NCBI RefSeq assembly: GCF_020921035.1
Contig: NC_063157.1
Coordinates: 19,169,777-19,233,776, forward strand
Origin: Rhodamnia argentea
Lineage: Eukaryota; Streptophyta; Magnoliopsida; Myrtales; Myrtaceae
Direction: 5' to 3'
Length of the DNA stretch: 64,000 bases
This document shows, in pieces, positions 16,121 to 28,652 of the stretch. A program made the translations under genes and the position numbers. Each line of letters starts with the position of its first letter. Within the stretch, counting starts at the first letter, position 1. The notes beneath the pieces are model-generated. The model worked only from the letters and a program-made list of their open reading frames with translations, did no database searches and was not told the DNA's origin.

Positions 16121-17150
16121 TATGTAGGGTTAGAATAGTCTTTGCCTCTCAACCTAGAGGTTTTTGCTTTTCTAGCCAAATTTTATCCGAGGGTTCTATT
16201 TGTTTCACGGAAAATGACTTTTCGAAAAATATTTTCTAGATTTTTTGGTGTTTGGTTCGCGGAAAATAAACTAGTCCAGAAAAATGTTTTCCACCCACAG
16301 AAAGAATTCCTTCAAAAGTGAGAAAAATGTTTTCCTCATTTTTAGAAGATCCTCATCTTTTCTTCATCCTTTCTTTCACACTTCTTTTATTTATAAATTT
16401 TTTATTATTTAATTATTTTTTAAAAATTTCAACATTTTAATTTTCTTCTTTATTTTCTGTTTTCCTTTTTTCTTTTCTCCTTCTTCCATCGGACCCCGGC
16501 AACATGAGCCTCGGGGGAGGCCGAGCTCACCGTAAATGGTTCAACCGAGCTAGGCATTGTCCAAGGCCAGTGAGGCAAGCCTTAGTGTTGCCGGCCTCGA
16601 GGGAGGCCTTGCCTTGCTGGATAGCCTGGATCCGGCTTGGCTTGGCTCGGTCTCAAGCAAGCAAGGCTTACCTTGCTAGATTCGGCGAAGCTCGGTCTCC
16701 CTCGAGGCCGGCAAGGCTCGCCTTGAGTTCGTCAGCCTCCGGCAAGGTCGGGTCGTGGCCTAGGCTAGCCTATGGCCGGTTGTCGCCCGCCGCCATGGCC
16801 GACAACAGGCTGAGAAGAAATTATAGAAGGAAAAAAAAGGGAAAAAAATTAAAGGAAAAATTAAATTATTCAAAATAATAATAATTAAAAAAATTGAATG
16901 AGTTAATATATATATGTGTGTGTGTGTTGGAAAATCAATTTCTTTACAAATGATGAAAATCGTTTTCTAGTTCATTTTTTAGTATTAGCCAAACACAAAA
17001 AATACTGTAATTTTTTTGAAAAATAGTTTTCTAGAAAATATTTTTTGAAAACATCGTATGGTGAAATAAACTAAACCATATGTAGGGTTAGGATAGTCTT
17101 TTCCTCTCAACCTAGAGGTTTTTGCTTTTCTAGCCAAATTTTATCTGAGG
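16121..17150. repeat. 72-bp direct repeats bracketing a transposon upstream of the RlmN-like gene
   Basis: 16121-16192 and 17079-17150 are both 72 bp and differ at three positions. Each contains aacctagaggtttttgcttt. They flank the 886-bp element at 16193-17078. The second copy ends 51 bases before the methyltransferase ATG, so it is probably in the leader or proximal promoter. Confidence 0.85.
16193..17078. mobile_element. Non-autonomous TIR element with GC-rich core
   Basis: The left end (gttctatttgtttcacgg ... aaaatattttctaga ... ggtgtttgg) is inverted at the right end (ccaaacac ... tctagaaaatatttttt ... ggtgaaataaactaaacc). The 16490-16810 core is GC-rich, with repeated 'gaggc/aaggc' phrases. 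A 124-codon frame across it is compositional. AT-rich flanks include a TATATATGTGTGTG microsatellite near 16907-16926. Confidence 0.75.
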
Positions 17151-17201
17151 TTTTAAGGCATTTTCACTAAGCTCTTTTCCGCCTTCGTTTCAGTTTCAGA
17201 G

Positions 17202-20200
17202 ATGAGGATTGCTGCCACTTCAATGGCGATGCTCCAGCAAAGCTGCTCCGTCCCTCTCGCACGGGCGGCCTCCGTACGGTCCCTCTCCCTCGCCGCAGCC
17301 GCCTCGTCCTCCGTCCCGACCGCGCCCTCGACGGCGCTGGACCCGCGCGTGCTCCTCGGCATGTCTGAGCAGCAGCTTCAACAACTCGCCGTCGACTTGG
17401 GTCAGGTATCCACGGACGCTACACTAGTGCTAATTACCGTTTGAATCATCCGATTGTGTTTCTTTCCCTTTTCGTTAAATGCGTGTTTGTTCGTAATGGT
17501 GGTGAATTTTGCGTGCGATTAGCAAAGCTACAGAGGGAAGCAGCTCCATCAGCTTATATACAAGAGGAAGGTCAGAGAGATTGAGGATTTCAGTCATCGT
17601 GAGTGTTGCTGTCATTCAATTCATTGTTGCTTTCTTGAGCTTGGGCATTTGTGAGGCATTTTACCTTTTAAGCGGGTAGAACTGTTGGCTTATACTGTAT
17701 TTGTTCGGGTGACGTGCGGACAGTGCCTATGGCATTCAGGAATGAATTGCAAGAAGCCGGATGGAGGGTCGGTCGGTCACCAATTTATCGCACTGTCACT
17801 GCAGCTGATGGAACTATCAAGGTAAAGGCACAAAAGATTTACGACGGGGTCTTAGTGTGTTGCCCAATCATGGCGGGTTTATCCCACGAAATGTCTCGGA
17901 AAATGGGCGCACAGAGTATGATCAAGCTTATAGTGTCCTCTGACATGCTTTCTTTTTTCTTATGTTTTTATTTGGTGGATTTATGGAGGTTGCATTTCTA
18001 GTGCAGTTCGGTCATTGTATTGTTGGAGTTATTCTAGTTGTGTCACCTGTTGTGAGGATTTTGAAACAGAGCTTAGAAAGTATCTACCTTTTGGGAGTGC
18101 ACATTTTCTGCTTTCTGGCTTTCTTCTGTGAAGCTGCCCCTCACTTCTGTGGTTTATGTTTTTCATTTGCATGGAGTTGTCTACCTTCTAGAACTTATGC
18201 TTATGTTGCAGATGATAACTTAAAATGGTAAACAATTCTTTCATCAAATGCATCCGTGGTTCTTGTGTTGATTCAGTAAGAATAAATCTTGTGCTTCACG
18301 ATTGTTTGCGACTCTTTCTTAGTATCTTGGCCTTAGCTCATCTGCAATCCACTAATCTGCAGCTGCTGATAAAACTGGAAGACAACAGACTGATTGAAAC
18401 AGTAGGTATACCAGTGGAAGATGAAAAAGGCTTGGTTCGACTTACTGCATGTGTCTCATCTCAGGTACTATCCGAAAGTGCTGATCAACTAGTGAACATA
18501 CTCTCTTGTACTGCTGGGTGAAAATGCATCATAGGAATTGTTTCCTGTCTTTTCTTCTGCGGGTCATTTTTTGCTTCAATCATTCAGGTTGGTTGCCCGC
18601 TAAGATGTTCATTCTGTGCAACTGGAAAAGGGGGCTTTTCAAGAAATCTTCAGGCACATGAAATTGTTGAACAGGTTTGTCTTATCTTATATCATGTCCT
18701 TGTTGGAGGACATATTTGTTTGAGCATGGGAGCATTAGAGTCCAACATGTTTTTCTCTGGTGAATGAACATGTATAAAGCTATGTTATGTTCCATTCAAG
18801 GTTCTTATTAAGGATATATGCAGGTGCTAGCTATTGAGGAGACTTTCAAGCATAGGGTGAAAAATGTGGTGTTTATGGGAATGGGTGAGCCGATGTTGAA
18901 TCTTAAATCTGTTCTTGAAGCACACAGATGCTTGAATAAGGTCAGCTCATTAACCATGAATCATTCAGATCTGTTGCTCTGCTGCTGAATTTTGTATAGT
19001 TTTGTCGCTGATAATTTCGATGGTCTATTCAAATCTAGGAAGCAACAGTTTTCTTCCTCTAGATTCCTTTTTAAAGTCCTTTTTGAAACTCTTCAAATCG
19101 AAAAGAATCAAGTTATTTAGTCAGATACTTCTACAGTAGGGAAATGAAGAGAGATCTTTTTCTTTAGGCCATCAAAGGAGAGAAATGTTGAAATTCTGGA
19201 TTTTCAAGTTCATTGCCTGATGTGCTCTCTCTCTCTCTCTCTCTCTCTCAATTGGGTTATGTAACACGATGGCTAAATTTTCTTTACCAATTTGCATTCT
19301 TTCTCATTAAGGATGTGCAAATTGGGCAAAGGATGATGACAATTTCAACGGTGGGAGTTCCAAACACAATAAAGAAACTGGCTTCTCACAAAATTCAGTC
19401 TACATTGGCGGTCAGGTATCAACTGACAAGTAGCTGAAGAATTTGCTGCTTGCTTTATTGTCACGATTCTTTTACTTTGTAGCGCTTAATAGTTGGACTA
19501 AAATAGACAGTGTGGAAATTTTCCTGGCAATCTGTTGTTTGGTTTCTATTCACTAGCACATGAGGATATGATGGACCTCTTACACTGAACAATCTGTTTC
19601 TTCTGCATTTTGCTTTAATAGTCTTAAGCAGTTGCAGTATAACATTATTTTCCAATGCTTATTTAGTTATTGATGCTGCTTCCTTTTCTTTTATATGTGC
19701 TGAATTAGTTTTGACTAAATTGTTTTACAGCTTGCATGCTCCAAACCAGAAACTTAGAGAATCGATAGTGCCAAGTGCCAAATCCTATCCATTGTATGCA
19801 ATAATGAAGGATTGCCAGGACTACTTCCAAGAAACGAGTAGAAGGGTGTCGTTTGAGTATGCCCTTTTAGGTACTTTTGCTCTACTGCTATCATGCATTA
19901 TGCCTAGTTTTTCTTTATCATGCTTGAAGATGGTAACTTAAACATGCATAGAACTCATACTCATGTATGTCTGTAGCTGGAGTCAATGATGCAGAGGACC
20001 ATGCTGTAGAACTTGCTGAGTTGCTGCATGAGTGGGGGCGTGGTAATCATGTAAATCTGATTCCTTTTAATCCGATTGATGGCTCTGATTATAGGCGTCC
20101 ATCCAAAAAAGCTGTAAGTTGGTGTTATTGAAATATGATCCGTTCAATTTTAGGGTGAAGAATCAACTTGTCCTATAATCTAATTTGCAACGGGATTGTG

Positions 20201-20389
20201 TGACATATGAAGGTTTTGGCATTTGCAAGTGTTCTCGAGTCCCGCAAAATAGCAGTTAGTGTACGCCAAACAAGGGGCCTGGATGCAAGTGCAGCTTGTG
20301 GTCAATTGAGGAACAAATTTCAGAAGAGTCCTCTGCTTGCTAAAACTGACGAGATCCAATCCCAGCCAAAAATTGCAATGGCGTGTTAG
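17202..20389 (+). CDS. RlmN-like radical SAM RNA methyltransferase, probably plastid
   Basis: Ten exons encode 413 residues: 17202-17405, 17523-17598, 17724-17821, 18363-18464, 18588-18674, 18824-18940, 19312-19415, 19731-19870, 19977-20113, 20213-20389. The RlmN/Cfr-type family methylates C2 of adenosine in rRNA and tRNA by radical SAM chemistry. Cys163-x3-Cys167-x2-Cys170 (CPLRCSFC) binds the 4Fe-4S cluster. MGMGEP (207-212) is the SAM-binding GEP motif. [13 protein letters not shown] holds Cys384, equivalent to the methylated cysteine. Cys156 in ACVSSQ precedes the cluster site as in bacterial RlmN. The first ~60 residues are Ala/Ser/Arg-rich and low in acidic residues, like a chloroplast transit peptide (inferred). 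The terminal exon is duplicated at 33519-33662. The gene looks intact. Confidence 0.94.
19225..19249 (+). repeat. (CT)n microsatellite in an intron
   Basis: 25-bp uninterrupted CT run inside the intron between the sixth and seventh exons of the RlmN-like gene, about 60 bases before the acceptor. Confidence 0.95.
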
Positions 20390-20991
20390 ACGCAATAATC
20401 TTTGGTTACATGGTTCTAAGAATTCGAATATCACATGCTTGACCATTGGTTTCTGAGTGCAATAGACAAGATGGAAGTGATGGAGAGCGCGCTATGCAGT
20501 TGTCCATTGTTTTATCTCTGGCATTTATCCTGGGAAATGGTAGCAGACACTTGACCACCTGAAGCCACTCGGGGGGAGGAAAGATGGGTCAATTCTAGCA
20601 AGATAAGGCGATGGTACAGCGTAATCCACAAGCCGAGATAAGTCGTTTTCGCTGTAAATGTTCTTCAGAGCATGAACCAAATAGCCTGATAAAGAACCTG
20701 GGTGACTAGCTGCTCATGGTATATTTAGGAGATTGTATATGCAGACTGTATGGGGATCATTTTAAATCTCTTGTAGTTTAAACGCCATGTTTTCTCCGTG
20801 CTTTGCTTAGGAGGTAATGTCAATGTGGATGTTGCATACCACAAGAGGTGTGTAATAAATCGCAATGTTTTTGTTTTGTCTTTGCTGTTCTTGGAGATTT
20901 TGTGGGTCTAACCATGCCTTTCAAGGTTGTAGTATTATTTGTTTTAATGTCTGAAGGATCCAACCAACTGGACCGACCTATTTACTTCTTA
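20390..20991 (+). other. 3' UTR and downstream of the RlmN-like gene
   Basis: Follows the TAG stop. From about 20590 it is matched by 33655-34035 (gaggcgatggtac..., tcaatgtggatgttg, ggagattttgtgggtctaac). The 20340-20590 portion is missing from that second copy. No open frame of note. Confidence 0.6.
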
Positions 20992-21680
20992 GGTGTGTTT
21001 GTTTTATAAAAAAATATTTTCAAGAAATGTTTTTTTTCTATTTTAATTTTCATGTGTCTGGTTAACTAAAAGTGGATAATCAATTGAAAGGATTGTACGG
21101 TCAAGGAAAAAAATCATATTTTAAATTGAAGAAAATAATTTTTCCATCTTGAAAAGAAAGAAATCGTTTTTCCAAATTCCATTTTCACGTGCACATTCAC
21201 ATAGAATTTCAATCTTTGTACTCGGGCTCTACACTAATCTTCACTCCTTTTCGGAACGTTCAATTTGGACACGATAATGGTATCATTTTCTTTGATTACC
21301 TTTTGTGAAACGAAGAACCATTCTTGCACGAAGTTTACGAGCACCGAAAGATTAACTTTGTTATTTATTTGCATTTCCTTTTTCTTTTTGCCGCATAGGT
21401 TGCTTTATTTTTTACCATAAATATACATAAAAATTATCATTCATATATTGGAATTATCTTAGAAAAAGCATTTTAATATTACCTCAATATCTTATGTTAG
21501 GAATACAACCTAATTAAAACGGAGAATAATTTTTGAAAGGATCTGAACATCGAAAAGCTTTTTCGGTATCACTTTCAAGTACACTACCAAACAATTGAAA
21601 ACCAACCATATTCCTTAAAGGTGATTTTCACGAAAAACATTTTCCTATGTCAAGAAGTTTTTTGCGAAATAAACACACCT
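20992..21680. mobile_element. PIF/Harbinger-like non-autonomous element
   Basis: Ends GGTGTGTTTGTTTTAT and inverted AGGTGTGTTTATTTCGC, with TTA on both sides (20989-20991, 21681-21683). The interior is AT-rich and non-coding. In the paralogous segment the interior is partly present (34440-34590), but both ends are missing. Confidence 0.75.
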
Positions 21681-21744
21681 TTAAAGTTGGTTCGCATTTC
21701 GTATCTCGCTTTGACATTATAGATATGATTGATCCCATTTTTTT

Positions 21745-22095
21745 TTTTTTTTGGAAAAAACCAAAACAACCTTAAATTATGCTCATCGTGAGACATTTAT
21801 CCTAAATTTTTTTTCTCGTGACATAAAAAATCTCAAAATTGTTCCAATGTGCTACATTTACGTTCCCCCGTTAGGTTTCATCAGATGATTTTTCAGTTTA
21901 AACAAAGTCACTTTTATTTCACTTAAGTTACTTTCCAACGTCCATATAGATAGATTTTTAACAATTCTTATTAAGAAAATTTTGAGGGAGGGTAAATGTG
22001 TCATATTGGTAAAAGTTTTGGATTTTTGGTATTGCAGAAAAAAGTTTAGGATAAATATGCTATAATGGCCATATTTTTGTAATTTTAGTGGCTTT
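21745..22095. repeat. Foldback repeat also present in the duplicated segment
   Basis: The left part (gagacatttatcctaaatttttt) and right part (aaaagtttaggataaatatgc) are inverted relatives. The paralogue is at about 34670-35040, so the element predates the duplication. A similar unit theme (cacatttacc, 'gtgacataaaa') appears in the 48348-48880 element. Confidence 0.65.
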
Positions 22096-22254
22096 TGTCT
22101 TTACTTTTTATTTGCATTGTCAAGAAATCAATTTGTGTAATCAGGTAGAACATCTTTTTTGGGGTTGGTAAGGTAGAAATGTTTTTTTTCAAGTGTCTAA
22201 ATGTGTCCAAATATGTGTACACGTGTCGTGGTGATACAAATGGCATATTATTGA

Positions 22255-23727
22255 GGGTTTTTTTTCCAATTTAATTTTTTTAAATATTTACGAAATTATT
22301 TTTTAAAAAAAAGTATTTACCAATTTGGGCCTCGCTGCTTGGTATCCCGTCAGCCCTTGCGGCCCAAGCGCTGGCGGCTAGACTTTTTTATTTCATTTTT
22401 TAAATGTTTTAATTATTTATATTTATAATATTTAGTTTATTTGTATTTTTTAACATGTTTATATTTATTTTATTTATAATTTTTTCTTGTGAAGCTTACC
22501 TCTATAACATAATTAGCAATAATTAATGTAAAAATTTATTAAGATCTATAATTAATAAATAATGTTGTAATTATGTAATTAATTTAAAATATTCATAAAA
22601 TAAAATTAGTAAGATAAATGAAAAAATGAGATTTTCATGATATATTCATCTATTGGATAGATAATCAAAGGAAACGGTGATGTGTAACCGGCGGTTCGAC
22701 GACATCGGATCGGGCTCATTTGGTGAGCGAAACGGCGTCTAATCATATTTCGCGTTGGGGTGACAACGATGGATTTTTGTGATTCGAGATCGTTAGATGG
22801 GTTTTCCTATTTTTTTTAGTTTTTGCGAGAAAAAGTTAAACGGTGGAAAGATTAAAACCACGGAAAGAGTGGAAAAGTAAATAAAGGGCAAAACTTTGGA
22901 AGAGCATTTCTGCGTTCGTTTTTTTTTTATTTCATGTTTTTTAGCGAATCCATTGGCAAACTAGGTTTGTTTCCCCCAAAATGCCGTTTTTTGTCAATTT
23001 TGATTTTCCCTTCATGCTATTGTCACCCTCCTTTCTCTTTCCCCAAACATTGTAGTATTTTGTGGGTTTTTTCCAAAATTTGAGTGTATTTTGTGGGGAA
23101 AGAGGAAAAGAAGTTCGAGAAGAGATAGGGAGAAAATACAAATTGACAGGAAAATGATGTTTTTGGGAAATTGCCTTTGCAATGGTTCGTCTCAAAATTA
23201 CATGAAATAAAAAATGTCTCAACGGCTCGGCGATGGATATGCTCTTCAAGTTTTGCCATTTCTTTTTTTTCACTCTTTGTTGGTTTTAATCTTTCCATGT
23301 TGTTTTTAATTCTTTTTGTTTTCTATCTATCTATTTTATGGTATATTACATTTTATTTTATGAATATTTTTAATTAATTACATAATTACAATATTATTTA
23401 TTAATTATAGATCTTAATAAATTTTACATTAATTATTGCTAATTATGTTATAAAGATAAGCTTCACAAGAAAAATTATAAATAAAATAAATATAAACATG
23501 TTAAATAAATACGAAATAAACTAAATATTATAAATATAAATAATTAAAAACTTAAAAAATGAAATTAAAAAAAAAAAAACCCCCCCCCCTCACCCGGCCA
23601 GGAAAAAAACACCCCTTTATTTTGGGCGTCGGGCCCTCGGCAACCCAGCGCGAGGCCATTGGTAAATACTTTTTAAAAAATAATTTCGTAGATATTTTTT
23701 TAAAAAAATTAAATTGGAAAAAAACCC
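22255..23727. mobile_element. Mutator-like element with ~370-bp TIRs and 9-bp TSD
   Basis: Begins GGGTTTTTTTTCCAATTT and ends with its inverse. The arms, about 22255-22625 and 23360-23727, pair almost throughout, including cttgtgaagctta / taagcttcacaag. The 9-bp TATTATTGA lies directly on both sides (22246-22254 and 23728-23736), the Mutator signature. Arms carry a GC-rich patch (gcctcgctgcttgg; right arm adds a CCCCCCCCC run). The middle 750 bp has no transposase and no recognised gene, so it is non-autonomous. The paralogous site at 35177-35185 is empty. Confidence 0.92.
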
Positions 23728-23736
23728 TATTATTGA

Positions 23737-24173
23737 GTGCACATTCCGTACAAAGCACAAATAGGCGAGGCTAGTGACCTCCACCGGCCATCAACGAGGC
23801 CCGACAATGGCCGGTGGAGCGAAAATGGAAAAAAGGGAAAAAAAATGAAGAAGGAAAAATTAATAAAAAGTAATAAAATTCGAAAGTATTACAATATCAT
23901 TAAATTTGTCCCCGTTAGTGTTGATCATACCAGAGTTTAAGAGCGATTGTGTTACCATTTATGCAATTTGCATGCGCTATCCTCGATCGGTAAGACGTGA
24001 CTTATGTGGGCACGCCACTCCCCATTCATGGAGCCAAATTGCTTACCAAATATTCACTATGTGAGCAATGTCTTGTGGGATATTGAGCTGGTATTATTGG
24101 ATTACTGGCAGCGTAAATTTTATAACCATCATGATTATGAATTGACACCATTCTCACAACACAAGTGAAGAAT
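23737..24173. other. Intergenic, right part of the duplicated segment
   Basis: 23737-23925 is colinear with 35186-35355 (gtgc...attcc, cacaaat, then an A-rich tract). The remainder has no gene. Confidence 0.5.
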
Positions 24174-24587
24174 CACTACCAAAAAATAAGGATTTAAGGA
24201 TTTTGCCACGAAAATTTGACCAAAATTTTCGAAATTGAACGAAAAATTTTGCAATTTGCGACGAAAACTTGTTGGCTAATTAACTTTTGCATGCATACAT
24301 ATCCATGACTAATTAGCAACGAATAAGTTTTGTCGCTAATTGGGCACGAATTTTGCGATGAATTTTCCTCCGTGGCAAATTAGCAATGCAACTTATTTGT
24401 CGCTAATTAGCCACGAATTTTGCCACGAAAATAAATTTTGTCGCTAAATTTAGTGACGAAAACACAACGTTTTGTTGCTAAATTTTGCGACGCCGGATTA
24501 GCTACGATTTTTTTTTTGTGGCCAAATTTGTCGCAAAACCCAATTAGCGACGAATTTAGCCACGAAAATATTATTTGTCGCTAATTT
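24174..24587. mobile_element. Second CACTA-type left end (truncated element or alternative terminus)
   Basis: CACTACCAAAAAATAAGG at 24174 is followed by subterminal motifs of the same type (tagcgacgaa, tttgtcgctaa) found in the adjoining element, and runs to the CACTACAAAAA at 24588. No right end of its own is seen; the 3 bp left of 24174 (aat) do not match those right of 31962 (ttt). Best read as the stump of an older related element. Confidence 0.6.
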
Positions 24588-25780
24588 CACTACAAAAACC
24601 AAGGATTTACCCATGGAATTTCCCACGAAAATTCTAGCAATTAGCAACGAAATCATTTGTGGCAAAAGTCGTCGCTAAATTATTTGTGGCAAAAGTCGTC
24701 GCTAATGTTTAACGAAATTATTCGTGGAAAATGTCGTCACTAATGGGGTGATGAAATTTTTCACGGCCAATTTCGTCGCTAATATTTTGATTTGCCACAA
24801 AAGTAGCAACGGAAAAATTTTCGTCGCCAATTGGCAGTACAAAAATTTAGCAACGGAAAATTAATTTTCATCAATAATTTGCCACGAAGCCTGTCGTGGA
24901 AAATGTTGTTGCCGATTAGCGACGAATGATTTTGTTGCCAATTTCATCGCTAATTAGCGACGAAGATTCAACTACGGCATTTGCCATGAAAACTTTCGTG
25001 GCTAAAGTGATTTGCGACGAAAATAGCAACGAAATTTTGTTTCGTCGCCAATTGCGCGTGGCAAAATTTAGCGACGAAATATGTTACTTCCGTCGCTAAA
25101 TTGCAACAAAAATAGAGATTCGTCACTAATTTATGGAAAAAATTGTTGCCGATTAGTAACGAATTTAGCGGTTCTAGTGACGAAATTTTTTTAGTTTTTT
25201 AATCTTCTCTAGCAATGGATTTTATGACGACCGGGTAGGGACCAATTTTGCAATGAACTTTTATAATTTGTGATCGTATGATAAAATAATTTCTTTTATT
25301 TTTTGATTTTAAATCTAATTAAATACAAAATTAATTTCTAGAATTTATATTTAACATTGATTAAGAGAGTAATAAGATCTAAATATTATAAAAATATGAA
25401 AACGAAATACATTCAAAATTGGTTTGGTTTTTCCTTGCCAATGTCAAGTCAAGCACCTGAAAGAAGAGTAATCCAGCAAAGTGTCGGAAATATTTGGACT
25501 AGCATCAAATACAACGGAAGTCAGCCGATCAGCGGGGAAAACTAAATGCAACCAACCATTCCCTCCATCCTAGAGGTGAATTGACCACTACATTGTCGCT
25601 TCAGATTGGTCAAAAATACCTCTCACGATCATCATGAGCCGCCTTGCAAGCTTTTTCCTGCCAGAGTCCACAAAAAATTGATTCTGTCAACATGGTTAAT
25701 TTGCCCCCAGGGAACTTCTGTCAATTATGGTTTGCCCCCGGAAAAGCCACAGACCCTTCACCTTGAAAGGTGAAGGCTAG

Positions 25781-26317
25781 CAATTGCACCTAATGCCCTC
25801 TTCAAGGTAGCAATTGCAGCTTCCTCAACCTTCACGCAGAATTTTATAATTAGCAACATGTTGAATTAGCCAGCCACCATCACATAACAAAGCGGAATGC
25901 TTTCATAAATGGCACCTTTTAGGCATCGCATTAGTTAGGTACTTAAGTTACTTCTAGAATAGAAACTTCCAATTTGTCTTTACTAAAAAAACAGATTGAA
26001 GAAACTCGCTTAATAAAATGCGCAGTCGACAAAAGCTTTCCTTCCAAACAGATGGGATATGATCTTCCATGATACAGTAATTTGACATGGATTTCTCCTG
26101 TGAAGAAAATGATCCTACTGTACTGGAAAATACTTCATCATGTGTTGAGATAAAAAATGACAAGTCCAAAAAATTGTTGAAATACTACACTTGACATCAA
26201 CAAAGGCAACTTACCGGAGGAAGGTACACTGCCCCGTCCCATTCTCGGTCGAAACCAATTAATAAGGATGGCATCAATTTCGAAAGACGAGAAATCAATC
26301 CATTGTTCGATATGAGC
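25781..26317 (-). pseudogene. Captured fragment of elongation factor eEF1B-gamma (two exon pieces)
   Basis: Minus-strand exon 26317-26215 sits between a CAG acceptor and a GTAAGT donor. It reads AHIEQWIDFSSFEID, then NWFRPRMGR, the glutathione-transferase-like domain of eEF1B-gamma (family text is close to AHIEQWIDF...LKWxxPRxGxxxYLPP). An extra G in the run gacggggcag shifts the frame just before the expected YLPP. A second piece at about 25830-25781 reads VEEAAIATLKRALGA, the next stretch of the same protein. The remaining eEF1B-gamma exons are absent. The separating ~385 bp looks like intron, so the copy came from genomic DNA, not mRNA. Non-functional as a translation factor. Confidence 0.82.
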
Positions 26318-26639
26318 CTGTCAATGAGAAGTCACAAGTATATGAGAAACACACGGCCAATTTCTCAACACAAAATAAAGTAATACACAGTGAGGGAATA
26401 TCTTCAGCAACAACATAAAGTCCAAATTAATTGTCACTAGACCATCTTACACCTAAACTAAACAAGGTGAAAAAAAAAAAAAAAATCCCACCGATTCACA
26501 GTTTCTTCCTGCAGTTCAAATGAAACTGTTGGCTCACCTGATACATAACAGCTTGCTAGGAAAGAAAGGGAAAAAAGGAATGCCGAACCATCAAGGACTT
26601 TAATGGATTTCACTTTGGATTATGAAATTAACATAATTG

Positions 26640-27195
26640 CCTCTAAATACCTTTCCAATAGGGTATATCTTCAAGCATGTTGTTTAACCAATAAGACGTC
26701 TTAACAAAATCATCATCATCATTGTGCTGCTCATCATTGTGCCCATCACCTATTTGATTAGTGGGAGGGACAAGAGGAACTTGATATGTTCTTGAGGGTC
26801 GGAGGAAGGGCCAATGTGTCCATGTTGTCCATCAGCATGTAGTTGTTGAGGGTTTAGGGAAGGGGAAGGGGAAGAGGAAGAGGAAGAGGAAGACGGACAG
26901 GAAATGGACGGGGATGGGGAAGGGGAAGGAGAAGGGGAAGGGGCTGGCCTTCTTTGTAAAACTGCACCATACATGTGACCTCCACGTTTATACTGATAGG
27001 TATGAAGGTTAGACAAACATCTTAAAAAATATGAACTTGTGTTAAGGACACATAATGATGTACATCATGAAGCTTACCATTATTTTTCAGAGAGCAAGAG
27101 ATAAACTTGAGAAAATGAAATGAATTGGCTATTGCCTCTAATAAAATTGTTGCTCCACTTGAGCTCTGTCTCGTAGACTGAAAAATACATAGATT
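26640..27195 (-). pseudogene. Unrecognised coding-like remnants inside the CACTA element
   Basis: The minus strand shows an exon-like piece (about 27180-27070) between TTTTTCAG and GTAAGC, reading STRQSSSGATILLEAIANS. Then 27016-26750 carries a (Pro-Ser)n and poly-Ser stretch after YKRGGHMYGAV. In another frame TNQIGDGHNDEQHNDDDD is followed by SYWLNNMLEDIPYWK up to a GTATTT. A low-complexity region plus an acidic tail would suit a CACTA accessory protein, but I do not recognise it. It could be another captured gene. Confidence 0.4.
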
Positions 27196-28652
27196 TGATA
27201 AGCATCTAATGCATGGAGGGAACACTAGTTCATGCCACGTTTAGTGTGGTTCGCCAACCCTAAGTGCATCAAGGTGAGGAGAGATTGATAACTTACAAAA
27301 CCATTTGAAACTAGCAAAATAGGAAAAGGTGAGAAGAGAGATTGATAACTTACAGCTTCATATTAATTGTAGAACTTATTCAGTGATAGAAAATGTTCAT
27401 ATAACATTGTTTACTCTCGTGAAAGCATCTAATCACTACATAGATAAAGGTAGATGTTGTGTACATGTACATGCAACTAGCATGTGTGCCTTCCAAATAC
27501 AGTGCGTGTGTACAACTCTGTTTGAGCATGGAGGGATCTTAAGAAAGAACCCCGATTTAAATATTTAATGAAGCAAATACTCACTTATTGAAGCATAAAA
27601 GAGAAGGATGATGAGCACCATAATGTATGACACTCCTAGTTTAAAACCAAGGTATTTTCAAGCACATGTTCAACCCCTTCAATTATGAATGAAGTTCCCC
27701 AAGAGGCCATAACCAATGTACAAGAGGTAAATACACAAAGGCTCCCTCCATTTACATAATTAAACACATCAAACTCCCAATTTTACAATTGAACCCAATC
27801 AAATTAAATTCATGAAAGATTCAATCTTTGCCCCTTGTTTAAGAGTGTTAAAGTTTGTGGAGGGAACCTCATCGACTAAGTCCTTTTGCATACCAACACG
27901 TAACCAAGTTAGAATACTTTAAGCAGTGTTTTTGTTTTACTTTAGAAAGGTTCAATATTCTTTAGTTTCCTCTATGGCAATGCCATATGTAGACTTTCAA
28001 TCAGCATAAAGAACTTAGAAGACTTTAAAGGAGTAGTATAGTGCTCTCGAATCTTATTTTCATCCAAATGTGAAAAGAAGAATTCTTCTTGAGGAATAAA
28101 AAGCTACAATTCCATAAATAAGCTCTGCTTGAGAAAATATAATGGTTCAAATGATCATGGAAAAGGGAACTACTGTTGCATAATATCTACTCTAGTATTC
28201 AAGCATCATTTCGTTACCTTCTTTGAGGGAAAAGCTGAGTGCAAACTCTTTAACAAAAGCTACATTTGAAGTTGCAAATTTTCAGTTAAACATAAGTGCC
28301 AGGCTGATCATACTCGACCAATCGCAATCTTCTCTAATTAAAACATGCTCTTTGAAGCTCAAAGCGAGAACCGAATCAAAAAATATCATTAGTCTCCCAC
28401 CGAAGAAAACGTAAAATTCTTTCCTAGATGCACTTAAATTATACCACAGAGCAAAATGATAAAAGAAAAAAGAACAACACAGAGCCCTAGCATAGTAAAT
28501 AATTAACTGAATCACTAAGCATCATGCAAACAAAGATGAACTAGCCTCCCCAATTTCCTTGTCAGTATAAAAAATGAAAACAACAAAGGCGAAACAAAGA
28601 ACCCAAATCTAAACCAATCAATCGATTTAAATCCATTTGAAAAGCAATATAC

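Noticed and set aside
16504..16878. 124-codon open frame on the plus strand
   Set aside because: Lies across the GC-rich core of a transposon; composition-driven, no domain, no splice or promoter context.
22941..23298. Minus-strand frames inside the Mutator-like element, possible captured gene
   Set aside because: Lys/Phe-rich, no recognisable protein; not enough to call gene capture.
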